The position numbers and the translations under genes are program-made. Positions 7,736-16,800 of a stretch of DNA of 60,409 nt are shown here, piece by piece (the stretch's first letter is position 1; every line of letters begins with the position of its first letter). The notes under the pieces were generated by a model. That model was not told where the DNA came from. It did not search any database and was given only the letters and a program-made list of their open reading frames with translations. Origin of the DNA: Nitrospirota bacterium. GTDB lineage: Bacteria; Nitrospirota; Nitrospiria; SBBL01; JAADHI01. The stretch covers positions 1-60,409 of the forward strand of contig JAJDBW010000053.1 of NCBI GenBank assembly GCA_029261155.1, given 5' to 3'.

Positions 7736-8716
7736 CTATTCTACCTCCGACAGATCCGGCCCCGTTCCGCCAGCCACCTTGATAAAAGACTCCGCTCCGT
7801 CAGCAATCCGCCGCACCATGTGGTCATACTTCATCGTCGTGTTCATGGATTTATGCCGCATCATGTCCTGAACGGCCTTAAAATCTGCACCATTCGTTAA
7901 GGCCTCCGTCGCGGCCGTATGCCTCAGGGAATAGGCCGTCAGCCGATTGCGTTTGATCCCCGCCTGTTTCAGATATTTTGTAATAATGTATTGAATGCCC
8001 CGGACCGAAAGCCGCGCGCCCTTGACCGGTTTTTCCGCCACAAAAAGCGGCGCCTTTTCTGAGACCAGCCCCCGGAGTCGCTTATACCGTTCCATGGCCG
8101 GAATGAGCGCCGGCACAATCACCACAAAACTATCGGCCGCTTCGCGTCCTTTCCCCTGGACGTACAGAATCCCGCCTTCTCCCTTCCTGACAAAATCTTC
8201 CACGTTCAGCCGATGGAGCTCCACCAGGCGGACGGCCGTCTGAAGGATTAAGGAGACCAACAAATAATCTCTCAATTTGGCCGGCGTCCGAATTGGAATT
8301 TGAGCGACCAGCTTTTCTTTTTCTTCCGGATCCAAGGCCTCTTTTCGGTATTCCTGCGACAGCTTGGGCAAGGGCACCTTTTTCGTCGGGTCTTCCGGCA
8401 GGATATGCTCTTCCACGGCCCAGGCGGAGAAAGTCCTGAGTACCGACAGCTGACGTTGCACGTAGGCCGGTGATCGCCTGTAGAGATTGAGATGACGGAC
8501 ATATTGTTTTATGAGGAGATTATTTAAGGCGGGGAGGGACCGATCCTGTCGGTAGGCCTCGAATTGCTTGAGGGCCTGATCGTAGGTCTTGTGCGTCGCC
8601 TCCGCCCAATGGAGATCGTGCGCGAGGAGGAAACCCGTGATATAGGGCGCGAGCGCGACCCCTTTTTTTATTTGATTTAAGTCTAGTAGGGCTTCGCTTG
8701 CCTGATCTCGTTTCAT
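7736..8716 (-). CDS. Xer-like tyrosine site-specific recombinase
   Basis: About 326 residues from ATG 8716, preferred over a GTG at 8734 because AGAAGG stands 9 nt before the ATG. The N-terminal SAM-like core-binding domain (about 25-125, with THKTYDQALKQFEAY) precedes the catalytic domain. Visible active-site elements are Arg in TAVRLVEL, Lys in QGKGR, the box-II SLRHTAAT (first His of the usual HxLR is Tyr here), RHKSMNTT and the nucleophile Tyr in MKYDHM. Such enzymes resolve plasmid multimers or integrate elements. The dif-like inverted repeat lies about 160 bp upstream of its start, so a dedicated resolution system is likely. Confidence 0.88.
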   Translation of the reverse strand: MKRDQASEALLDLNQIKKGVALAPYITGFLLAHDLHWAEATHKTYDQALKQFEAYRQDRSLPALNNLLIKQYVRHLNLYRRSPAYVQRQLSVLRTFSAWAVEEHILPEDPTKKVPLPKLSQEYRKEALDPEEKEKLVAQIPIRTPAKLRDYLLVSLILQTAVRLVELHRLNVEDFVRKGEGGILYVQGKGREAADSFVVIVPALIPAMERYKRLRGLVSEKAPLFVAEKPVKGARLSVRGIQYIITKYLKQAGIKRNRLTAYSLRHTAATEALTNGADFKAVQDMMRHKSMNTTMKYDHMVRRIADGAESFIKVAGGTGPDLSEVE

Positions 8717-8876
8717 AGGCTGTGTCCTTCTCACTTCCTTCTAAAAAGCCCTCTGCGGCCGGGTATAAGAGCTTCTCTTCTCTTAATATGGCCGCAAATG
8801 GCCTTAAATCACTTAAAACCCTTCTAAACGACGTTCTTTCAGGTCTTGACTGGCTTTTGGGTGCGATCACATCAAA

Positions 8877-8910
8877 TATACTACGCGGAATGGACCTTCC
8901 GCGCAGTATA
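8877..8910. other. dif/res-like recombination site
   Basis: Inverted repeat with 14-bp arms TATACTACGCGGAA and TTCCGCGCAGTATA (one mismatch) around a 6-bp centre TGGACC. Xer-type sites have the same plan: two recombinase-binding arms flanking a 6-8 bp overlap region. It lies between the recombinase gene and the divergent winged-helix/scpB operon, and may also act as an operator for either. Confidence 0.6.
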
Positions 8911-8913
8911 GCC

Positions 8914-8942
8914 TTGACTTTGGCTGTTTTCAACCTTAAAAT
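8914..8942 (+). promoter_or_regulatory. Sigma70-like promoter of the winged-helix/scpB operon
   Basis: TTGACT (8914-8919), a 17-nt spacer and TAAAAT (8937-8942), starting four bases after the recombination-site-like inverted repeat. A protein bound to that repeat would cover the -35 box, so recombinase binding could couple to expression of the downstream genes. Confidence 0.5.
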
Positions 8943-9008
8943 GCATCCATCAATTATTGATAGATAGGAGAGGGAGCACAAAAAATCTCCGCCTTGAGGC
9001 CGGACACG

Positions 9009-9464
9009 ATGGATTTAGACCCAATGATTCCAGTGCTTTCAGACCTGCGGCCCTCCGAGCAGGTCGTCTTGATCCAGCTCTATTTGCACAAGGTCAAGGA
9101 CGAGACCTACGCCTCCCAAAGCCACCTCATCTCCTGGACAGGGATTAAATCGGCCAACACGATTAAGACCGCGATCAAGGGTCTGATCCAGCGCGGTCTG
9201 GTCAAATGCCTGAAAGCGGGGCAACAAAACGCCCCGGCGCTCTACCGGCTTTGCCTGGAAGAGCCGGACAAACCGATGCTTCCAGAAGCAGTACACGAAG
9301 TATCTCCCTTAAACAGCGATAATCGGCTTCGCCTGGCGGCCCTCAAAAAAGGGTTTTCCCCGGCAAAATGGCAGGAGATTAGAAGAGAAGCCCAAGCCTC
9401 GGGAATAACGGAAGACGCCTTCATCCTCCAGACCTGTTTCGGGCCGGAGCGGATCCGTGGCTAA
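9009..9464 (+). CDS. Winged-helix DNA-binding protein, plasmid-type
   Basis: A 151-residue protein from ATG 9009, with GAGG about 10 nt upstream. Residues about 10-75 look like a winged helix: LRPSEQVVLIQLYLHK, then SQSHLISWTGIKSANTIKTAIKGLIQRGLVK, which is helix-turn-helix plus a wing. The rest has a predicted helical tail without known motifs. The next gene, an scpB homologue, starts inside its last codons (overlap 9457-9464), so the two are translationally coupled and probably work together. It may be an autorepressor, or a DNA adaptor for the ScpB-like protein. No precise family is recognised. Confidence 0.7.
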   Translation: MDLDPMIPVLSDLRPSEQVVLIQLYLHKVKDETYASQSHLISWTGIKSANTIKTAIKGLIQRGLVKCLKAGQQNAPALYRLCLEEPDKPMLPEAVHEVSPLNSDNRLRLAALKKGFSPAKWQEIRREAQASGITEDAFILQTCFGPERIRG

Positions 9465-9969
9465 TGTCTTTATGAAAGAGGTCCTTGAAAATATCTTTTT
9501 GACCGCCACGGAGCCGGTCACGATGGCCCATCTCATGGAAACCTTTGAGATCACTTCTCCGGAAGGCCGCGCGGGCCTGATGGCGGAGCTCAAAGGACTG
9601 GAAGCGGAATACAACAAACGCGGGCTTGCGCTTCACCAGGTCGGGGGCGGTTATCTCCTTAAGACGCAGGCGAAGTACGCGCGCTGGGTCCGGCGATACC
9701 AGTCGAATGCGCCGGTCCGCCTGACAGACGAGGGCCGAATCACTTTGGCCATCGTCGCCTACAAACAGCCGATTAAACGATCGGAGATTGAAGACATTCG
9801 CGGGGTGGAGTGTGAAAGCGTGCTTCAAACCCTCAGGCAGGTGGGATTGATTCAGGTGATGGGAGAACTGTCGGGGGCCTATCTGTACGGCACCACCCAA
9901 AAGTTTTTAAGTCACTTCAATCTAAACCAGCTCTCGGAGCTGCCCCCTCTCGCCTCGCCGATGAAATAA
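9457..9969 (+). CDS. scpB: ScpB-like segregation and condensation protein
   Basis: A 170-residue protein read from GTG 9457, overlapping the previous stop; ATG 9472 is an alternative. It matches ScpB along its length: ENIFLTATEPVTMAHLMETF at the start, GGGYLLKTQAKYARWVRRY near 65-85, the signature ITLAIVAYKQPIKRSEIEDI near 105-125, and the closing LYGTTQKFLSHF. ScpB is a double winged-helix protein that binds the kleisin ScpA in SMC condensin. It is usually chromosomal beside scpA; here neither scpA nor smc is present. It may join the host SMC complex or act alone in replicon segregation. Confidence 0.85.
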   Translation: MANVFMKEVLENIFLTATEPVTMAHLMETFEITSPEGRAGLMAELKGLEAEYNKRGLALHQVGGGYLLKTQAKYARWVRRYQSNAPVRLTDEGRITLAIVAYKQPIKRSEIEDIRGVECESVLQTLRQVGLIQVMGELSGAYLYGTTQKFLSHFNLNQLSELPPLASPMK

Positions 9970-10062
9970 GATGCATTCAAGTAGTCCCTAAAAAGTACTG
10001 AAATCTAGGCATAGCTGGACCGTTTTATTTTTCCATTAAAACGCATAAACAATAATTATCGG

Positions 10063-10102
10063 TAGACTTTCAATCTGATATACTGTATTAATAACTAATA
10101 CA
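10063..10102 (+). promoter_or_regulatory. Promoter and operator of the parDE-type module
   Basis: TAGACT (10063-10068), a 17-nt spacer and TATTAA (10086-10091). The -10 is buried in a perfect inverted repeat TGTATTA-ATAAC-TAATACA (10084-10102), a good site for antitoxin autorepression. Confidence 0.55.
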
Positions 10103-10122
10103 CATTTACAAAGGGGGTTATG

Positions 10123-10374
10123 ATGCCTAGAAATACAAGCGTGACCTTAGGGGAGCATTTCGAAGGCTTCATCGCTGAAAAAATCGAACAAGGCCGCTTT
10201 GAATCGAAAAGCGAAGCGGTCCGCGCTGGGATGCGTCTCCTGGAAGAACATGAAAACAAAGTTGAAGCCTTAAACCGCGCCTTGATTGAAGGAGAAGAAA
10301 GCGGAGATGCTGGCCTCTTGGATATGAAAGCGATCCGCAAAAAGGCCAAACAGCAAGCGGGATTGAAACCTTAA
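10123..10374 (+). CDS. parD: ParD-like type II antitoxin
   Basis: An 83-residue protein from ATG 10123; an ATG one codon earlier is closer to the AAGGGGG box than usual. The N-terminus PRNTSVTLGEHFEGFIAEKIEQGRFESKSEAVRAGMRLLEE is the ribbon-helix-helix fold of the ParD/CopG group, which dimerises and binds the operator. The C-terminal half is the flexible toxin-binding tail. The toxin gene starts 2 bp after its stop, and the palindromic operator lies just upstream. It should neutralise ParE and repress the operon. Confidence 0.92.
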   Translation: MPRNTSVTLGEHFEGFIAEKIEQGRFESKSEAVRAGMRLLEEHENKVEALNRALIEGEESGDAGLLDMKAIRKKAKQQAGLKP

Positions 10375-10376
10375 GA

Positions 10377-10670
10377 ATGCTTAAGGTCCATAAGACCCGA
10401 GCGGCCGAAAATGACTTGATCGGTATTTGGCTTTATTCTTTTGCACAGTGGGGTGAGACCCAAGCCGATTTGTATCTTGACGAATTGGAATATGGGATAA
10501 ATGCGCTAAGGGAAAATCCTGAAATGGGAAGCCTTTACGAATATCGTGAAGGGTATCGAAAACTTCCAGTCAAAAGCCATATTGTTTTTTATCGCCTGAA
10601 AGTAAAAAGGATTGAAATCGTCCGCGTCCTACATAAGCGAATGGACATAGGGAAAAACCTTACACCCTGA
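10377..10670 (+). CDS. parE: ParE/RelE-superfamily toxin
   Basis: A 97-residue protein of standard ParE size: an N-terminal helix pair (KTRAAENDLIGIWLYSFAQWGETQADLYLDEL), a loop with NPEMGSLYEYREGYRKLPV, then the strand HIVFYRL and the terminal VRVLHKRMD. ParE toxins inhibit DNA gyrase; related RelE proteins cleave mRNA, and ParE is favoured by the paired ParD-type antitoxin. The ATG at 10377 follows the antitoxin stop (10372-10374) after two bases. The module would kill plasmid-free segregants and so stabilise the replicon. Both genes look intact. Confidence 0.92.
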   Translation: MLKVHKTRAAENDLIGIWLYSFAQWGETQADLYLDELEYGINALRENPEMGSLYEYREGYRKLPVKSHIVFYRLKVKRIEIVRVLHKRMDIGKNLTP

Positions 10671-10737
10671 AATCCGCGTCACAAAAGCCTAGTAAATGCC
10701 TGTGTCGATTTAAAGTGTCACCCCCCATTCGAGGGGG

Positions 10738-10766
10738 TTGACATGCCGGGGTACTTCCCGTAGAAG
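10738..10766 (+). promoter_or_regulatory. Possible promoter of the giant secreted protein gene
   Basis: TTGACA (10738-10743), a 17-nt spacer and TAGAAG (10761-10766). Immediately upstream a C-rich run and GGGGG form a short hairpin (stem CCCCC/GGGGG, loop attcga). The -10 is a weak match. Confidence 0.35.
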
Positions 10767-10812
10767 TGAGCATATCCCAATACTTTAACGAGCGAAGTCA
10801 GAGGTGTTCTGA

Positions 10813-13800
10813 ATGTTCTTGCCCGTCATCCATTTCCTCAGAAGGCGGAATATTCCTCCTACCAATGCTCCCGACTCGCCACAAATAAGGCAACTAGCCG
10901 TAACATCTGCTTTGAGGTCCGCCCTTTCAGTCCTTCTTTTCAGCTTGTTCGTTCTTCTAGGTTTTGTTCCGCAAATAGTATTTTCCTCGCCTCCATCGCC
11001 TGAAACCCAAAAAATCCACAACACGAAGGTCCGTTTTAATAAGGGCCTACTCTCTGTTCAGACCGAAGGTGTCGCGCTTGGGGTTTTGATGGAAGAGGTC
11101 AGCCGGAAGGCCGATATCGCGGTTTCGATCAATGCGAGCCTGAAAGATGAGAAAGTGACTGTTCAGTTTGAGGATGTGCCGTTTGAATCCGGTCTAAAGA
11201 CAATCCTCCGAAGTGCGGGGGTTGTGAATAATGCACTGGTGTACCAGCAGAGCAAGGAGCCTGGGAAAGTCGGTCAGTGGTTGATTGAGAAGATTTTTCT
11301 GAAACAAAAAGGGACTTCAAAGAGTGCGCCGATCCAGTCAAAGGGTTCAGCCAACAAACCGAAGGGCATCACCTCCTTCGAGAAGGAACCTTTCTTTGAT
11401 AAAAAACTGGATCGCTTTGTGGAGGTGGTCAAAGCAGAGGTGATGGTCCGTTTTAAAAAGGGGCTGACGGACGAGGAGATTGAAAAGTTTCTGAAGGAAC
11501 TCGATGCTACTGTTATCCGTAAGAATCAACTGAAGGTCTACCGGTTGAAAATTCCCGCTGATGTCTCCGTCTCGGAATTTATTGAACAACATGGCAAAAA
11601 TGAAATCCTCGAACTGATTGAACCCAATTTCATTGCGTCGATACTTTCGACACAAACGATTCCACCTAATGATCCATCACTGGCTCCTCAATGGGCGATC
11701 ACTAAGATCCAGGCCGAAAAGGCTTGGGAGGTCACAACCGGCAGCCCGGAGGTCGTCGTTGCCATTCTCGATACGGGAATCGAGATGACACACCAAGACC
11801 TTGTTAATAAGGTTCTCCCCGGTAGGGATATCGTCAATAACGATCCTGATCCCTCCGATGATCATGGCCATGGCACCCACGTTGCCGGGATTGTGGCGGC
11901 CGAGGCGAATAATCGGCTAGGTATCGCTGGAATTTCTTGGGACAGTACTCTGCTGCCGGTGAAGGTGATCACCTCTTCAGGAGAAGGTGCCTATTCCGAT
12001 GTGATGGATGGGATTCTTTATGCGGTGGACAAGGACGCTCGTGTGCTCAACTTCAGTATCGGAGGCTATTCCTATTCGCAGGTCTTGGGCGATGCCGTGG
12101 AATATGCCCATACAAAAGGCGCGGTGATTGTGGCCGCCGGGGGCAATGAGGACAGCAGCGATCCCATCTATCCGGCGGCCTATCCGAATGTCATCGGTGT
12201 TTCGGCCACCGATCCTGCCGATCAGATCTGGACTCCGTCCAATCAGGGGACTTACATCAAGCTATCGGCTCCGGGCATCGATATCCTGAGCACCGCTTTG
12301 GGTAACGTCTATGTCAGTGCCACTGGCACTTCGGCTTCTACGGCTCATGTCTCCGGTGTTGCTTCCTTGATCCTTTCAAAGAATCCAGACTTCTCCAATA
12401 CGCAGGTGGAGCAGATTCTGTATCAGACGGCAGATGACCTTGGGGAGGCTGGGTTAGACCCGGAGTTTGGCTATGGCCGTCTTAATGCGGCCAAGGCATT
12501 GGAGGTGGCAAGTATTGAAGTACATGATTTAGCCGTCACCCACATCCGCGTCGAACCGCAATCCTTCAAAATCGGAGAGCCTACTCAGATCATTGTCACT
12601 GTACAAAACCAAGGCACGTTTGTGGAGGATGATCTATCAGTCACAACCTTCATGAACGATGGGCAAATTGAAGAGCCAAAGCAGATAGAAATAATCAAAC
12701 CGGGAGAGAGTCTTAATGTCGGGTTTGCCTGGGTGGCGAGTATTAATGCCGGGGAAGAAATAGTTCTTTCAATTAAGAGCGATGTCAGTGTGATTAAGGG
12801 AGAAACAGATCTTACGGACAATGTCAAAACTAAAGTATTTATAGCCAGTCAGATAAATGGTTTAATCATTATTAAGCATAAATCCGAGCCCGATATGCAG
12901 ACACATCAATATCTGGTTGGAGAAGCGGCGAAGATTTGGCCTGGAGGTTATGTAACAGATTCGAACCATCATGAGATCTGGGAATACATTGGAGAGAAAG
13001 TAGAATATGATTTGAATGACGCGGCTGTATTGTCCGACACTCATGTTACGACCTATGGCGGCCGGTTTAATGGTGAATATGTAAAAAGCCCGTTTAATCC
13101 GCGGACACTTCCTTGCTCAGATCCACGCCACATTTCGACTATTTGTTCCGACAGCAATGACCATGCTGTTCCATATTCCGAGCTTAACAAAAAAACGTTT
13201 TCCATTGGAACTGGGACCAATGATTTAGGAAGGTGTGGTGAAAGAGGACCAGAGAACCTATCTGCTGGCTCCTGCACGAATGGCGGTGATGACATCATAG
13301 AAGGTGTTATGGAGGAAGATTATTTTGCCATTGTAAACCTTGATGAGCATAGTGATCAATTTTTCGGTGGCGGTTTGGACGCAAACGGTGCTTGCATATA
13401 CCTAAATCATCTATGGAACCGCCCAAATCATAACGGCACTGGAGACACAGGATTAACAGGGGTAGCTAGATTACCATCATGTGGACAATCAACTGGTTCC
13501 CCCCATACGCCTTATCAAATGGCGCAAGAATATTGGAATATGTCAATCACCAAATATAAAGAAGGAAACAAAGGCTTGGCCTACTATTATTTGGGTAGGG
13601 TGGCCCATTTCCTCACAGATATGACTGTTCCAGCACATGCCCACGCGGATAATCATGGAAACGAAATAGTCGGAGGGGTAGATTCATATGAAAATTTTAT
13701 GGGGGAAAATTACACGAAATACACTTACAACTCGACACCGGAAGGGTCATGGACCTACAACGTAGGTGATATAAAATATAACGACTATGCCACCGTTACA

Positions 13801-16800
13801 ACGGGTGGTGGTTTTACTGGTTTTGGGACAGACGTAAAAAAATGGCGAGGAACCCCACAAAGTTGGGATGAAAAAACAGAGCTTTATCACCTATTTTGGT
13901 ATACCGCAGAAATCGCAGATAATTTCGATAGTGATGGGGTTGCTGGAGAGGTCTCTAACGGAATTTACCAAAAAGTAAGAACGTGCATTATTAATATATG
14001 CAACATAACTCCATGTGCGATAGGCCCATGCATTATAGAAGAAACAAATTTAAAAACCATCGGAAAAGTCCTGATGCCACTCGCGATGAAGGCTACCGCA
14101 GAGCTCTACAAACTCTTCTGGGATACAGTACAGCCTCTTACAATTACATCAAGCCTGAAACTTACACCCGAGTCAGTTCGCCAGGCTGTGGGGGCAACCC
14201 TTTCCGCCCAGTTTGTCATTACAAATACAACGCCCACACCGGTTACGGTGGCCCGGTTAACCGTAAAAGGTGTTGACCCCGACAATATTACCTCAGACTT
14301 TCCGGCGAAAACCTGCCTTACCCTGCAGCCAAATGTTCCCTATAAATACGAAGGGACCCTAAAGCTGACGAAAGCAGGCGTTTATAGCTTCGTTCCTGCA
14401 TACGAAACACCCACGACCATTCCGCAATGTCCTCTTCCGGATGGCAATTGGAATACAGATATTCCCGCAGTATCGGGCATTGTAAATGGCACCCTGTCTA
14501 TAATCGCCTCACTGGATAACACCGCTCCGGCCGTGAACATCACGGCACCTCTAAATGGAGAGACAGTGAGCGGTATACCCACAGTGGCAGCCAGTGCCAC
14601 GGATAGTATGGGTATCAGCAAAGTCGAGTTTTATTTAGACAGTGTGCGGCAGGTCATCGATTCTTCCTCCCCTTATCTTTGGTCTTGGAACACAACAGGG
14701 TTTGCGAACAAGAATTACTCTCTTTATGCCATCGCTTACGACACTGCAGGAAATCAAAAAACCAGCCCCACTCTTTCGGTAACAGTGAACAACACCATTA
14801 CGGACACAACAGCACCAAATATCTCATCCCTGTCTGCATCCGCCACCGGCACCACAGCAACGATTAGCTGGATCACGAACGAGCCTGCCAATTCGCAGTT
14901 GGAATACGGGACATCACCTTGTCCCTGCCTGTTCTTTCTCCCTGTTGATTCAATTTTTACAACAAACCATTCTATGAGACTGACAGGGCTTACGCCTTTG
15001 ACAAGGTATTACTATCGTGTTTTCAGCCGTGATGCAGCGGGGAACCGGGCCTTTTCCAACAACAATTTCTTTTCAACAAGTGCCCTGGGCAATGTTGCTC
15101 CCAGCGTCGTGGTTGGCAGACCCAATGGGGGAGAAAATTTTCCTGCAGGAAGCGTGCAAAACATACAGTGGACAGCCACCGATGATGTCGGTGTCACGTC
15201 CGTTAGTCTCTCCTATTCCACAGATGGGGGGAGCCAATGGATCGATATTCCTGGTGGGACCAATATCGACAACAGTGGCAATTTCTCGTGGACCTTGCCG
15301 GATATCGCTTCAAGCAGCGTCCGGGTTTCAGTTTCAGCCTCTGATGGAGTAATGACCGGGAGCGACGCCAGCAACGGCAATTTTTCAATTTCTCAAACCT
15401 GCTCCCTGCCACTGATCCCCACTCTTCAGAGTATTTCGGCTTCCGGTCGCAGTTATACGGTCACTTGGGGCAACGTGAGCGGTGCGAGCAGTTATATTCT
15501 GGAAGAGGATACGACATCATCTTTTGGCAGTCCTACACGACGTTCGTTGACGCAGGCCTCAATCTTTTTCAGCGAAAAACCAGCGGGCACGTACTTTTAT
15601 CGTGTCAAAGCGGTCAATAGTTGTGGAGAAAGTGCATTGTGGAGTCAGACAAAGAGCGTGTCAATCCAGTCCAATTTTGGACCTGGAGAGATTACCGCCA
15701 CTTCTCCTACTGACAATGCCATTAATCAGAACTTGACCGTCAATCTTTGCTGGTCCGCAAGCCATCCGGGAGGTGAGAGTCTCCGGTACAACGTCTACCT
15801 TACCCACTCCGATACTGAATTTTTCTTTCCGCACAATATCAAATCTTCCGGTCAGACTAGTTCTTGTTACTCTGCGGCAAACCTTCCTTACAACACACGA
15901 ATTTCATGGGGGATCGAGTCGATAGATGACACGGGGGATAGCAGGGTCAGTCCGATGTTCCACTTTAACACCCTTGCCGATAGTACGCCTCCAACGGGTT
16001 CTATCGTAATCAATAACGGTGACGAGACGAGCGACACCTACAGCGTAACCCTTCATCTCTCCGCCTCGGATACAGACTCCGGCATTCAGTATATGCGGTT
16101 TAGCAACGATGGCATTAACTGGTCCTTCTGGGTCGGCTTTGCGTCACAATATCCGTGGAACCTGGCGGATAGTCGTACCGGGGGGAAACTAAACCAAACA
16201 AGCTATACGGTTTTTGCCCAATTCCGGGATAATCAGGAAAATGAGTCCGCAACCTTCAGTGATACGATCGACAAGGTGGCCTCCATGCCCGGGAATATTC
16301 TCTTGAACGGGAAACTCTATGAGACCATCCAGGATGCGGTAGATGCCGCGCAACCTGGAGAGACAGTTTTCCTTACGGAAGGAACATACACAATTACAGG
16401 TAACAGCAAGCCCCCTCGTTATCCTTCACGTAGTGTGGGTTTGGTGATGCAACCCGGCGTGACCTTGATGGGCGCAGGAGCCGAGAAAACAACGATCATC
16501 TTGGAGGGGATCGGGCTCTGGACCCTTGTTGATGCCGATAACGCTGTCGTTGAGGGCCTAACGCTTATTAACTCCGATTCGGGTGGTGTCAGATATGCCG
16601 TTCTCCTTGAATCTGATTCGGCCAAGATTAAGAATTCAATCATCCGGGGAAGTGATGGAGGGATCGCTGTGGGCGGCGGTGTGGCCTTATCCAATCCCAC
16701 AAATGTTGAAATATCCAACAACCTGATTACAGGAAATGGCGAAGGCATCCGGGTGAACTCCGGAACGAATATATCTATACTGCACAACACCATTTCTCAC

